Shown here one piece after another: positions 1-7,951 of a stretch of DNA of 38,817 nucleotides. The stretch covers positions 1 to 38,817 of the forward strand of contig JBHAEG010000043.1 of the NCBI GenBank assembly GCA_041855445.1. The letters are read 5' to 3'. Source of the stretch: Faucicola sp041855445 (GTDB taxonomy: Bacteria; Pseudomonadota; Gammaproteobacteria; Pseudomonadales; Moraxellaceae). The notes under the pieces are model-generated. The model ran no database searches and was not told the origin of the DNA. It saw only the letters and a program-made list of their open reading frames with translations. Position 1 is the stretch's first letter; each line of letters opens with the position of its first letter. The position numbers were made by a program, and so were the translations under genes.

Positions 1-1
1 A

Positions 2-112
2 AAGGCGGTAAGTTCTACCGTGTCAGCCTATGGAGTTGATGTAAGTCTTAAGTCAAATGACAAGAGCAAACAACGGTGAAGTAGGAAGAAAACATTAAAT
101 TTGCTCTTGAGT
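2..112 (+). pseudogene. 3' end of an IS200/IS605-type tnpB (decayed) with element end
   Basis: The frame from position 2 reads KAVSSTVSAYGVDVSLKSND and then KSKQR before a TGA at 77-79. The SAYGVDV... run followed by a basic tail resembles the C-terminus of TnpB proteins of IS200/IS605 elements (recalled from the family, not searched). Another frame just after the stop reads VK, a TAG, then EENIKFALE and a second TAG at 112, which looks like the rest of the tail after frame and codon damage. A perfect 10-bp inverted repeat, 61-70 and 100-109, lies at the end and could be the hairpin typical of such element ends or of the 3' guide-RNA region. The rest of the element is outside the window. Confidence 0.5.
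61..109. repeat. 10-bp inverted repeat at the end of the IS remnant
   Basis: CAAGAGCAAA at 61-70 and its exact reverse complement TTTGCTCTTG at 100-109, separated by 29 bases. It overlaps the degraded tnpB tail. Subterminal hairpins are expected at ends of IS200/IS605 elements; assignment as such an end is inference. Confidence 0.45.
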
Positions 113-120
113 AGATTTAG

Positions 121-303
121 ATAGGTTTTTTGGAACGGTTGGCAATAATTACTTTGATTGGCTTGGCTTTGTTGGGCATGATTTCTGCTAGATTGGGTGG
201 TGCTCCTGTATTGCCTGCAGTAATTCGTATTGTGACTTGGGGAGTGTTAGCAATGTTAGCAACCAGTTTAATTGGACATTTATTCGGTATTCAGTTAGGC
301 TAA
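121..303 (+). pseudogene. C-terminal remnant of a VIT1/CCC1-family (Fe2+/Mn2+) transporter
   Basis: The frame ending with TAA at 301-303 gives about 60 residues: a hydrophobic segment, then LALLGMISARLGGAPVLPAV, then a second hydrophobic segment ending LIGHLFGIQLG. The ISARLGGAP turn between two membrane helices is characteristic of the C-terminus of VIT1/CCC1 metal transporters, which are usually about 230 residues. In-frame stops at 112 and 118 cut it off from anything upstream, and the decayed IS end adjoins it. Either the IS inserted into the gene, with the 5' part outside the window, or the 5' part was deleted. The protein is unlikely to be made. Confidence 0.6.
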
Positions 304-346
304 CTTAAGTTATAACCCCCCATTTTTTGTATGAGGCTATCACTTT

Positions 347-1972
347 ATGTCGTTTAAAACACTGTTTTCTTTTAATCAACGTCCTATCAATGCCTATTTG
401 ATGATGATTTTGGTTGCAGGGTTTTTGTTATGCACTGCAAACATTACCTTTTTTTCTCAAGTCAATAAAGTTTATCCAATGGCTGAGAACTTTGCTTTTT
501 TAGCGTCTGTGACCGTGGTATTATTTGGCGTATTGTTGTTATTAATTGTATTGTTAGGTTATTGTTATACACTAAAAGCAGTATTAATTTTTTTAGTATT
601 CACGGCATCAATCACAGGGTATTTTACAGATAGCTATGGTACAGTATATGACACCAACATGTTACAAAACGCCCTGCAAACTGACTCTGCAGAAACTGTA
701 GATTTATTAAATATATTGTTTATATTACGGGTCTTGTTGCTAGGTGTTTTACCAAGTTGGCTGATTGCTCGGCAAACTGTATATTTTCCAACTTTTATTA
801 AAAGTTTATTACAACGTGGTTTAACTTTTATTGCCAGTTTAGCATTAATAGGTTTACCCATTTTACTATTTAGCCAACAATATGCCAGTTTTTTTAGAGC
901 CCATAAACCGTTAAGATTTTTTACTAATCCTGTCACGCCAATTTATGCAGTTGGTAAACTTGCTAGTATTGAATATAAAAAAGCCACTGTGCCTAAAGAT
1001 GTCATTTATCATGCCAAAGATGCCAACCAAGCTACCAGCCCAAGCCAACGCTTACCTAAGTTAGTCGTTATGGTGGTCGGCGAAACGGCACGGGCGGACC
1101 ATGTGTCATTGAATGGTTATTCACGAGATACCTTTCCACAATTAAGCAAAATTCAAGGACTATCAAACTTTAGTCAAGTTATTTCTTGTGGTACATCAAC
1201 GGCATATTCAGTACCATGTATGTTTAGTTACTTAGGAGCAAGCCAATATGATGTTGATACAGCCAATAATCATGAAAACGTTTTAGAAACTTTACATCGG
1301 TTAAAAATCAATATTTTATGGCGAGATAATAACTCCGACTCAAAAGGTGTGATGAACCGTTTACCAGCTGAACAATATGCTAACTATAAAGAGGTTGCTC
1401 AAAACAGTGTTTGCAATACCAATCCTTATCAAGAATGCCGAGATGTGGGTATGTTGGTAGGATTAGATGAGTATGTCAAACAACATCAAGGACAAGATAT
1501 ACTGATTGTATTACATCAAATGGGTAATCATGGACCTGCCTATTATAAACGCTATGACAAATCTTTTGAAAAATTTACCCCAGTTTGCCAAACTAATGAA
1601 CTGGCAAAATGTGACCATCAAGCAATGATTAATGCTTTTGATAATGCGTTAGTTGCAACAGATGATTTTTTAGCCAAAACAATCCAATGGCTACAAAACT
1701 ATGATACATCTCATCAATTGGCGATGTTGTATGTCAGTGACCATGGTGAAAGTTTAGGCGAAAAAGGTGTATATTTACATGGTATGCCCAATGCGTTTGC
1801 TCCTATCGAACAAAAACACGTTCCAGCATTTTTTTGGACAAATGATAAACAAAATTTTGTCGCTGTTGAAGAGAATTTATCATTAACACATGATGCAATT
1901 ACTCCAACATTATTAAAACTGTTTGATGTCAATGCAAAAGTCACACAAGACAAACAAGCATTTATTCAATAA
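347..1972 (+). CDS. mcr: MCR-type lipid A phosphoethanolamine transferase (chromosomal)
   Basis: Inner-membrane enzyme that moves phosphoethanolamine from phosphatidylethanolamine to lipid A; the MCR/EptA family confers polymyxin (colistin) resistance. At 541 residues it has the length of MCR-1. Hydrophobic segments fill about residues 15-180, followed by a periplasmic sulfatase-fold domain. Residues counted here match MCR-1 numbering as I recall it: E246 (GETARAD), nucleophile T285 (CGTSTAYSVPC), K333 (SDSKG), H390 and H395 (HQMGNHG), D465 and H466 (SDHGES), H478 (YLHG). Paired cysteines (SVCNTNPYQEC, CQTNELAKC, C281/C291) match the family's disulfides. Similarity to MCR-1/MCR-2 runs through the membrane part too (YFTDSYGTVYDTNMLQNALQ). 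It stands alone, 43 bases after the VIT remnant, with a pap2 remnant downstream. Whether it is expressed enough to give resistance is not visible. Confidence 0.93.
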   Translation: MSFKTLFSFNQRPINAYLMMILVAGFLLCTANITFFSQVNKVYPMAENFAFLASVTVVLFGVLLLLIVLLGYCYTLKAVLIFLVFTASITGYFTDSYGTVYDTNMLQNALQTDSAETVDLLNILFILRVLLLGVLPSWLIARQTVYFPTFIKSLLQRGLTFIASLALIGLPILLFSQQYASFFRAHKPLRFFTNPVTPIYAVGKLASIEYKKATVPKDVIYHAKDANQATSPSQRLPKLVVMVVGETARADHVSLNGYSRDTFPQLSKIQGLSNFSQVISCGTSTAYSVPCMFSYLGASQYDVDTANNHENVLETLHRLKINILWRDNNSDSKGVMNRLPAEQYANYKEVAQNSVCNTNPYQECRDVGMLVGLDEYVKQHQGQDILIVLHQMGNHGPAYYKRYDKSFEKFTPVCQTNELAKCDHQAMINAFDNALVATDDFLAKTIQWLQNYDTSHQLAMLYVSDHGESLGEKGVYLHGMPNAFAPIEQKHVPAFFWTNDKQNFVAVEENLSLTHDAITPTLLKLFDVNAKVTQDKQAFIQ

Positions 1973-2030
1973 AAATTAGAAGTTTGCTAAAAGTCATGAA
2001 ATCAGCATTTGCAACTCGACCAACAAATTT

Positions 2031-2082
2031 TTTTATCCAATTCCGCCCTAAAGTGCGGAGTTTTACAGCGGATTGGATAAAA
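2031..2082. repeat. Long imperfect inverted repeat between mcr-like gene and pap2 remnant
   Basis: TTTTATCCAATTCCGC at 2031-2046 pairs with GCGGATTGGATAAAA at 2068-2082, giving a 15-bp stem with a single extra T, and a 21-base loop. It may act as a terminator for the mcr-like gene, though the T run is weak, or be a scar of the rearrangement that removed most of pap2. Confidence 0.5.
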
Positions 2083-2189
2083 TGGCAATTAGCGACCATT
2101 TTTTTAGTCATACATTAGTATCTATGTTGATTGCGTGGGCAGTTTGTTCAGGAGTAGCTTGTAAACTAAATTTTAAGAAAAATGTTTAG
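2070..2189 (+). pseudogene. C-terminal remnant of a PAP2-family phosphatase
   Basis: The frame ending at TAG 2187-2189 reads GLDKMAISDHFFSHTLVSML and then IAWAVCSGVACKLNFKKNV. The H-x-x-S-H-T-L pattern before a final membrane helix is the last phosphatase motif of PAP2 proteins (compare RMAQGGHFxSHTL in lipid-phosphatase types, recalled). The frame is closed by a stop at 2049, so only about 40 codons of a gene that is normally over 200 codons remain. Position directly downstream of an MCR-type gene is where pap2 lies in the known mcr-pap2 unit, which supports the identification. No start signal is apparent. Confidence 0.6.
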
Positions 2190-2248
2190 TGAAATAAAAT
2201 AACTATCTATTTAATTCATATTTTCTTTTATAAATTATTAAATATTGA

Positions 2249-2277
2249 TTGGCAATGTTTCTTTTTTCGTCTAATAT
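2249..2277 (+). promoter_or_regulatory. Probable sigma70 promoter for the alanine symporter gene
   Basis: TTGGCA at 2249-2254 (5 of 6 to consensus), 17-base spacer, TAATAT at 2272-2277 (4 of 6). It is in the 234-base gap upstream of the symporter and leaves an untranslated leader of about 140 bases. The rest of the gap shows nothing recognisable. Confidence 0.45.
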
Positions 2278-2423
2278 AGTTACGTCATGTTACGTTTCAT
2301 AAAATATTTCTGTATCAATTGTGAAGGTTTTGAAACAAATATAGTAAGGATTTATTTTGGCAAGGAAGCGAACAATGATAATTTACTGGCAATTTATCAA
2401 TAATATGTGATTTTGGAGGATAT

Positions 2424-3923
2424 ATGACCATAGAAGAGATTGTCGGTCGTATAAATGACGTTATCTGGAGTCCCGTGCTTATTTATCTATGTTTAGGCGT
2501 TGGATTATATTTTTCAATTCGTGGACGATTTTTGCAGGTGCGTCATTTTGGGCGTATGTTAAAACTGCTGATGGACGGCAAAAAATCCGAACAAGGCGTG
2601 TCATCGTTTCAAGCTCTTGCCATGTCATTGGCGGGGCGGGTTGGTACGGGTAATATTGCAGGGGTAGCAACCGCTATTACCTTTGGCGGACCAGGTGCTT
2701 TATTTTGGATGTGGGTTATGGCGTTTTTGGGAGCAAGCACCGCCTTTGTTGAATCGACCCTTGCCCAAATTTACAAAGAAAAAGATGAAAATGGACACTT
2801 TGTTGGTGGACCTGCTTATTATTTTGAAAAAGGCTTAGGTCAAAAATGGTTTGGTATTGTATTTGCCATTGCGATGTTCATTTCTGCAGGGCTATTGCTA
2901 CCAGGGGTACAAGCCAACTCTATCGCTGAAGCGATGAATATTTCACTAGGTGTACCACAAACGGTTTCTGCGTCTGTACTTGCCATCTTATTAGGTTTTA
3001 TTATTTTAGGTGGGGTAAAGCGTATCGCTTCTGCAGCAGAAATTATCGTACCATTTATGGCATTAGCATATATCATTGTTGCAATTGTCATTGTATTATT
3101 AAATATCGGTCAATTACCTGAAGTAATTTCTTTAATCGTTCGTTCTGCTTTCAATTTAGAAGCTGGTTTTGGTGCGGTTGCGGGTTTAGCGATTGAATGG
3201 GGGGTAAAACGTGGGGTTTACTCAAATGAAGCAGGTCAAGGTACAGGCCCTCACCCATCAGCGGCTGCCGATGTTTCTCACCCAACAAAACAAGGCTTAG
3301 TACAAGCGTTCTCAGTTTATATTGATACATTATTAGTATGTTCAGCAACAGGCTTCATGTTAATCATCACAGGTTTTTATAACGTGCAAGACCCTGCAAA
3401 TAAAGAAGGCTACTTATATCACGGTGTTCAAGGGGTAGCAGCAGGTCCTGGCTATGTACAAACGGCTATGGAAAACATCATGCCTGGTTTTGGTTCAGCA
3501 TTTGTGGCAATTGCGTTATTCTTCTTTGCGTTTACTACAATTGTTGCTTACTACTACTATGCCGAAACCAATATCCGTTATTTAGGCAAAACTTTCAAAA
3601 TGCCATGGGCTATTCCTGTCTTAAAAGTCATTATTATCATTGTGGTGATTTATGGCTGTGTGAAAACTGCTGATTTAGCCTGGGCATTGGGTGATGCTGG
3701 CGTTGGTTTAACGGCTTGGTTAAATATCATTGGTATCTTATTATTACAAAAACCAGCCTTTGCTGCGTTGCGTGATTATGAAAGACAAGTGAAAGAAGGC
3801 AAAGACCCTGTATATGATCCAGAAGCCAATGGCGTAAATAATGCCCCAATTTGGAAAGAAATTGCTGAAAAAATCGCTGAGGAAGATAAAAAGAACCCAA
3901 ATCGAGAGCATTTTATTCCTTAA
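2424..3923 (+). CDS. Sodium/alanine symporter (AGCS family)
   Basis: Inner-membrane carrier that takes up alanine, glycine or related amino acids with Na+. It has the usual AGCS length (499 residues) and about ten hydrophobic segments. Family signatures are present: GRVGTGNIAGVATAITFGGP near residues 70-90, FVGGPAYYFEKGLG near 125-140, and EWGVKRGVYSNEAGQGTGPH near 258-277. A strong GGAGG Shine-Dalgarno lies a few bases before the ATG. It is monocistronic, with a bidirectional terminator downstream facing pyrC'. The exact substrate cannot be read from the sequence; AlsT, DagA and YaaJ are family names used elsewhere. Confidence 0.9.
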   Translation: MTIEEIVGRINDVIWSPVLIYLCLGVGLYFSIRGRFLQVRHFGRMLKLLMDGKKSEQGVSSFQALAMSLAGRVGTGNIAGVATAITFGGPGALFWMWVMAFLGASTAFVESTLAQIYKEKDENGHFVGGPAYYFEKGLGQKWFGIVFAIAMFISAGLLLPGVQANSIAEAMNISLGVPQTVSASVLAILLGFIILGGVKRIASAAEIIVPFMALAYIIVAIVIVLLNIGQLPEVISLIVRSAFNLEAGFGAVAGLAIEWGVKRGVYSNEAGQGTGPHPSAAADVSHPTKQGLVQAFSVYIDTLLVCSATGFMLIITGFYNVQDPANKEGYLYHGVQGVAAGPGYVQTAMENIMPGFGSAFVAIALFFFAFTTIVAYYYYAETNIRYLGKTFKMPWAIPVLKVIIIIVVIYGCVKTADLAWALGDAGVGLTAWLNIIGILLLQKPAFAALRDYERQVKEGKDPVYDPEANGVNNAPIWKEIAEKIAEEDKKNPNREHFIP

Positions 3924-3950
3924 TGATGAATAATTAATATATATATCAAT

Positions 3951-3982
3951 AAAAAACTGCATCATTAGAGATGCAGTTTTTT
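3951..3982. terminator. Bidirectional rho-independent terminator
   Basis: AAAAAACTGCATC (3951-3963) and GATGCAGTTTTTT (3970-3982) form a 13-bp stem with a 6-base loop. A-rich and T-rich arms let it work for both the symporter gene (plus) and the pyrBC' operon (minus). Confidence 0.85.
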
Positions 3983-4012
3983 TATTTAGATAATAATTAA
4001 TTCAAATAATAA

Positions 4013-5224
4013 TTAAAAAAAGACTTTTTCTACTTTCCCAGTCAAGGACGCATGAATAAATGGTGTATTTTTGCCAGCTGAAACCATGCTGTCAGCCGTA
4101 ACTTGCCACACTTGATTTGGATTGACCAGCACAGCACCGCCAACCTCTTGCCACACTTTGTTAATCCCAGCAATTTTAGCAGGATTAATAGCAATTTTTT
4201 CAACCAATTGTTGTGGCGTTAGTACGCCTTCAGCGACCAATTGACAGCCTAATGCCATAAATGTATCAAAATTACTAATCCCTGCTGTACATTCAGCAAA
4301 GGGAGCTTGTTTTGCTGTCGCACTTAATGGCTCATGATGACTACAAATCGCATCAATTGTGCCATCTTGTAGGCCTGCTCGTAATGCTTTTTGGTCAGTG
4401 TTACTGCGAAGCGGTGGTAATACATATGCCAACGAGTTAAAGCCGTCTAAATTATCATCAGTTAAATGTAACTGGTGCATGGCAACATCACAGGTAACAG
4501 GCAAGCCTTTTTGTTTTGCCCAACGCATTAATTCAATAGAAGATTTACAAGTCAATTGACTAAAATGTGCCTCAACGCCTGTTTCTTCAACAATCAATAA
4601 TTGTTTAGATAAAGCAACCGTTTCTGCAATCCATGGAATACCTGCCAGCCCATGATAAGACGCAATATATCCATCATGAGCAACCCCATTTTTTGATAAA
4701 CTTGGCTCATCAGGATAAAAAAACACTTTAATATCAAAAGTTTTAGCATATTCTAAGGCTCGTAATAGCACATCATCATTATCAAACGCATGACGAGCAT
4801 TACTAACCCCAATACAGCCTCCTTGTTTTAAACCAGCCATATTTGCTGGACGCTGTCCTTCTAAGCCTGCAGTCATTGCTCCCAAAATATGTAGATAAAT
4901 ACCTGCATCTTGAAAGGCTCTTTCCCGTAACCCTGTAAATAACGAACCATTTTCTAGCACAGGGCTAGTATCAGGAGGCATCACAACATGTAAAAAGCCA
5001 TTTTCTCGCCCTGCTTTACCTTCTGATTTTAATGTGCCATGTTGTTGATGTCCAGGTTCACGCAATCTAGCACATAAATCTACTAAGGGTGGTAATAACC
5101 ATTTACCAGTAGCATCAATCGTTTCATCAATATTATTTTGTAGTGTAACTAAATTGTCAGTGCATTGAATTTTTGCGTTAAAGTCGTTTGGGATTAGATT
5201 GGTTACATTGGTGAAAGTTGTCAT
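4013..5224 (-). CDS. pyrC': Dihydroorotase-like non-catalytic partner of aspartate carbamoyltransferase (PyrC')
   Basis: Dihydroorotase-fold protein of 403 residues that has lost the zinc site. Where active enzymes have D-x-H-x-H followed by LREPG, this protein has VDLCARLREPG (residues 48-58), so both histidines are gone. The later ICSDHAPH-type motif reads ICSHHEPL. In Pseudomonas and relatives an inactive PyrC' is required to assemble the PyrB dodecamer, and the gene overlaps or adjoins pyrB. Here it begins 5 bases after the pyrB stop, in the same operon. An AGGAT Shine-Dalgarno precedes the ATG. An active dihydroorotase must be encoded elsewhere. Confidence 0.9.
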   Translation of the reverse strand: MTTFTNVTNLIPNDFNAKIQCTDNLVTLQNNIDETIDATGKWLLPPLVDLCARLREPGHQQHGTLKSEGKAGRENGFLHVVMPPDTSPVLENGSLFTGLRERAFQDAGIYLHILGAMTAGLEGQRPANMAGLKQGGCIGVSNARHAFDNDDVLLRALEYAKTFDIKVFFYPDEPSLSKNGVAHDGYIASYHGLAGIPWIAETVALSKQLLIVEETGVEAHFSQLTCKSSIELMRWAKQKGLPVTCDVAMHQLHLTDDNLDGFNSLAYVLPPLRSNTDQKALRAGLQDGTIDAICSHHEPLSATAKQAPFAECTAGISNFDTFMALGCQLVAEGVLTPQQLVEKIAINPAKIAGINKVWQEVGGAVLVNPNQVWQVTADSMVSAGKNTPFIHASLTGKVEKVFF

Positions 5225-5229
5225 CTTTT

Positions 5230-6273
5230 TTATCCTAAATTAGTTTCTAAAGTTTTTCGCATATCTTTCTGACCTTGCATTGCCAATGATAACACCGCCA
5301 TACGTACCGCAATGCCATTATTTACTTGTTTTAAAATGACTGATTGTGAACCATCTGCGACACTTGAGGCAATTTCAATACCTCTATTCATTGGACCGGG
5401 GTGCATCACTAATGCGTCAGGTTTAGCTTTGGCGAGGCGTTCTGGGGTGATGCCATAAGTTTTAAAATATTCACTTGACGAAGCAAGCAATGGTGAACCA
5501 ATGCGTTCATTTTGGATACGTAATCCAATTAACACATCACAATCAACCACGCCTTTATCAATATCATTGAACACTTTGACATCATAACGTTCAATACCTT
5601 TTGGCAATAAAGTACGAGGAGCAATAACACGAATATCTTTAACACCTAAAGTTTGTAATGCTGAAATATCCGAACGGGCGACCCGTGAATGTTTAATATC
5701 CCCAATAATGGCAACTGATAGCTCTTCAAATGGTCGAGGAGCTTCTCGATAAATAGTGAGCATATCTAACATAGCTTGGGTTGGGTGAGCGTGCCAGCCA
5801 TCGCCACCGTTAATAATAGCAATATTGGGACAAACTTCTGTCGCCATAAAATGAGCGGCTCCCGAGGCACTATGACGCACCACAAAAATATCAGCAGTCA
5901 TCGCCTCTAAATTCCATAAAGTATCTCGCAAGCTTTCACCCTTTTGAGTACTAGAGCGAGCAATGTCAATATTTAACACATTTGCCCCAAGCCGTTTTTC
6001 TGCCACTTCAAACGTGGTGCGAGTACGTGTTGAATTTTCAAAAAACAAATTCATCACGGTACAGCCTGATAATTCATCTGTATTGGTTAATTGTCCATGG
6101 CTGTCAAAATAACTGTGGGCTTTGTGGATAATCGTTTGTAACTGTTGCTTGTTTAACCCTTCAACACCTAAGAAATGGCGAATACCACCTGTATGGGTTA
6201 ATTGAGGTTTACTTAAACTATGATTAAGTTTTTCTTTTAAGGTATGGTTATTGCGGTTTTGCGGTGTCATCAT
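5230..6273 (-). CDS. pyrB: Aspartate carbamoyltransferase catalytic subunit
   Basis: Makes N-carbamoyl-L-aspartate from carbamoyl phosphate and aspartate, the committed step of pyrimidine synthesis. Carbamoyl-phosphate motif FENSTRTRTTFE, then VVRHSASGA, NGGDGWHAHPTQAMLD, and the C-terminal VMHPGPMNRGIE are all intact. An open frame extends to 6330, but starting at the ATG at 6273 (MMTPQNRNN) gives 347 residues, close to the Pseudomonas type, and leaves room for promoters in the gap to the divergent oxygenase gene. It is the first gene of the pyrB-pyrC' pair. No attenuator or leader peptide is evident in the short upstream gap. Confidence 0.95.
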   Translation of the reverse strand: MMTPQNRNNHTLKEKLNHSLSKPQLTHTGGIRHFLGVEGLNKQQLQTIIHKAHSYFDSHGQLTNTDELSGCTVMNLFFENSTRTRTTFEVAEKRLGANVLNIDIARSSTQKGESLRDTLWNLEAMTADIFVVRHSASGAAHFMATEVCPNIAIINGGDGWHAHPTQAMLDMLTIYREAPRPFEELSVAIIGDIKHSRVARSDISALQTLGVKDIRVIAPRTLLPKGIERYDVKVFNDIDKGVVDCDVLIGLRIQNERIGSPLLASSSEYFKTYGITPERLAKAKPDALVMHPGPMNRGIEIASSVADGSQSVILKQVNNGIAVRMAVLSLAMQGQKDMRKTLETNLG

Positions 6274-6409
6274 TACATATCCAGTGTTTACAACGAAATG
6301 ATAATTGAGTGAGTGTATGAAAATTAACAACTTACAAGTTAGTTATTTTAGCTGATTATCAAGAATGGTAAAATGCTTTTTCACAGATGATAATTTGAAA
6401 AGCACAGAA

Positions 6410-7021
6410 ATGACAACAAACACCGATTTTTTAGTGGATTGGCAACAAAAAATCCACAATAGCTTATTAGATAAACTTATCAATGATGGCGTAATATTCA
6501 TTGATGATTGTTTTAGTTTGTCTGCGTTACAACAGTTACAAGCAGAAAGCGGTTTTCTGGATTATCGAGATGCCCATTTGACCGCTGGTGAACGTGTCAG
6601 TCATATTCGTGGCGACCGCATTCGTTGGATTGATGAACAATGTTTGGCAGGTATGGCGTATTTACAGGCAATCGGTCATTTAGCCCAATTTTTTAATCAA
6701 ACATTGTTTGCAGGAATTCGCCGTTGGGAGGCACATTATGCCTGTTATCCTATCGGTTTTGGTTATCAATGGCATTCGGATAATCCAAAAGGACGAGATG
6801 AGCGAGTGATTTCAGCAGTATTTTATTTAAATGATGACTGGCAAAGTCATGACGGAGGAGCGATTGCCGTTGTGAATAACTTGCAACAAACCCTGACTTT
6901 TTTGCCAAAAGCCAATCGATTGATTATTTTTGATAGTAATCTATTACATGAGGTGCAAATAGCCCATCGTCAGCGTTATTCAATCGCTACATGGTTTAGA
7001 AAAGATAATGGTATTTTTTAA
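6410..7021 (+). CDS. 2-oxoglutarate/Fe(II)-dependent oxygenase (prolyl-4-hydroxylase type)
   Basis: Double-stranded beta-helix oxygenase of 203 residues using Fe(II) and 2-oxoglutarate. Numbering from the ATG at 6410, the iron ligands are H122 and D124 (YQWHSDNPKG) and H180 (NLLHEV), with R189 (QRYSIATWF) as the likely 2-oxoglutarate anchor. The C-terminal LPKANRLIIFDSNLLHEV pattern is typical of the P4Hc/SM-20 subfamily. An upstream ATG at 6365 would add 15 residues; neither start has a clear Shine-Dalgarno, and the TAAAAT-like box at 6369-6374 favours the later one. It lies 14 bases before an ADP-ribosylglycohydrolase gene. The substrate is unknown. Confidence 0.8.
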   Translation: MTTNTDFLVDWQQKIHNSLLDKLINDGVIFIDDCFSLSALQQLQAESGFLDYRDAHLTAGERVSHIRGDRIRWIDEQCLAGMAYLQAIGHLAQFFNQTLFAGIRRWEAHYACYPIGFGYQWHSDNPKGRDERVISAVFYLNDDWQSHDGGAIAVVNNLQQTLTFLPKANRLIIFDSNLLHEVQIAHRQRYSIATWFRKDNGIF

Positions 7022-7035
7022 AAAATGGGAAGATT

Positions 7036-7941
7036 ATGGATATTGTAACACGTTCTCAAGGTAGCTTGCTAGGTTTAGCCTGTGGTGATGCCGTTGGTAC
7101 AGTGGTTGAATTTAAACATAGAAATCACTTTTTACCTGTGACGGATATGTTAGGTGGTGGGGTATTTCGTTTAGAAAAAGGTCAATGGACAGATGATACA
7201 TCAATGGCGTTATGTTTGGCGGATAGTTTAGTTAATTGTCAAGATTTTGACCCAACTGACCAGATGAATTGTTATTTACGATGGTATCAATATGGTTATA
7301 ATTCATCGACAGGTGCTTGTTTTGATATTGGACGTGCGACATTATCAGCATTACAGCGATTTATCCATAGTCAAAATCCGTATGCTGGCTCTACTGACCC
7401 GTATTCCTCAGGTAATGGCTCACTGATGCGACTTGCTCCTATTCCAATTTTTTATCATCAGGATATTGAAAAAACAGTAAAATATGCGGTGTTAAGCTCA
7501 AAGACAACGCACGCATCAGCGGATTGCTTGTCAGCATGTGCCTATTTCTCGCAAGTAGTTTGGCAGGCATTATATGGTGAACAAGATAAAAATCAACTAT
7601 TCAAGCCATTAATTCACTATGAATGGTCAAAAAATATTCAACCTATTTTAGCAGGCGATTTTAAACAAAAATCTCGTGATGAAATTTTTGGAACAGGTTA
7701 TGTGATTAACAGTTTAGAAGCGTCTTTATGGTGTTTTTATCACACAAATAGTTTTAAAGAGGCAATTTTAATGGCAACCAATTTAGGTGATGATGCTGAC
7801 ACCACATCGGCAATTTGTGGACAAATTGCAGGGGCATATTATGGGCTAGATGGTATTCCAGACGACTGGCAACAAAACGTTTTTTGGGCAAAACATATTT
7901 TAGATTTGACAAATCAATTGTTAAAACATTCATCAACGTAG
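7036..7941 (+). CDS. ADP-ribosylglycohydrolase family protein (DraG/ARH type)
   Basis: The family removes ADP-ribose from modified proteins or related conjugates using a two-metal centre. The 301-residue protein has the N-terminal GLACGDAVGTVVEF and QWTDDTSMAL (T52, D53, D54) and the C-terminal LGDDADTTSAICGQIAGAYY (about 246-265), which carry the metal-binding aspartates. A GGGAAG Shine-Dalgarno lies 4 bases upstream of the ATG. It sits between the 2OG oxygenase (14 bases away) and dapE (10 bases away), so the three are probably cotranscribed. No ADP-ribosyltransferase is visible in the window, so the target is open. Confidence 0.87.
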   Translation: MDIVTRSQGSLLGLACGDAVGTVVEFKHRNHFLPVTDMLGGGVFRLEKGQWTDDTSMALCLADSLVNCQDFDPTDQMNCYLRWYQYGYNSSTGACFDIGRATLSALQRFIHSQNPYAGSTDPYSSGNGSLMRLAPIPIFYHQDIEKTVKYAVLSSKTTHASADCLSACAYFSQVVWQALYGEQDKNQLFKPLIHYEWSKNIQPILAGDFKQKSRDEIFGTGYVINSLEASLWCFYHTNSFKEAILMATNLGDDADTTSAICGQIAGAYYGLDGIPDDWQQNVFWAKHILDLTNQLLKHSST

Positions 7942-7951
7942 AGATTTTTTT

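Noticed and set aside
2050..2060. AAAGTGCGGA resembling the Pasteurellaceae DNA uptake signal AAGTGCGGT
   Set aside because: It differs at the last core base, is a single occurrence that I noticed, and the rest of the window does not look like Pasteurellaceae.
6329..6340. AACTTACAAGTT palindrome between pyrB and the oxygenase gene
   Set aside because: Five-base arms in AT-rich DNA are common; it could be an operator for the divergent promoters but nothing supports a specific regulator.
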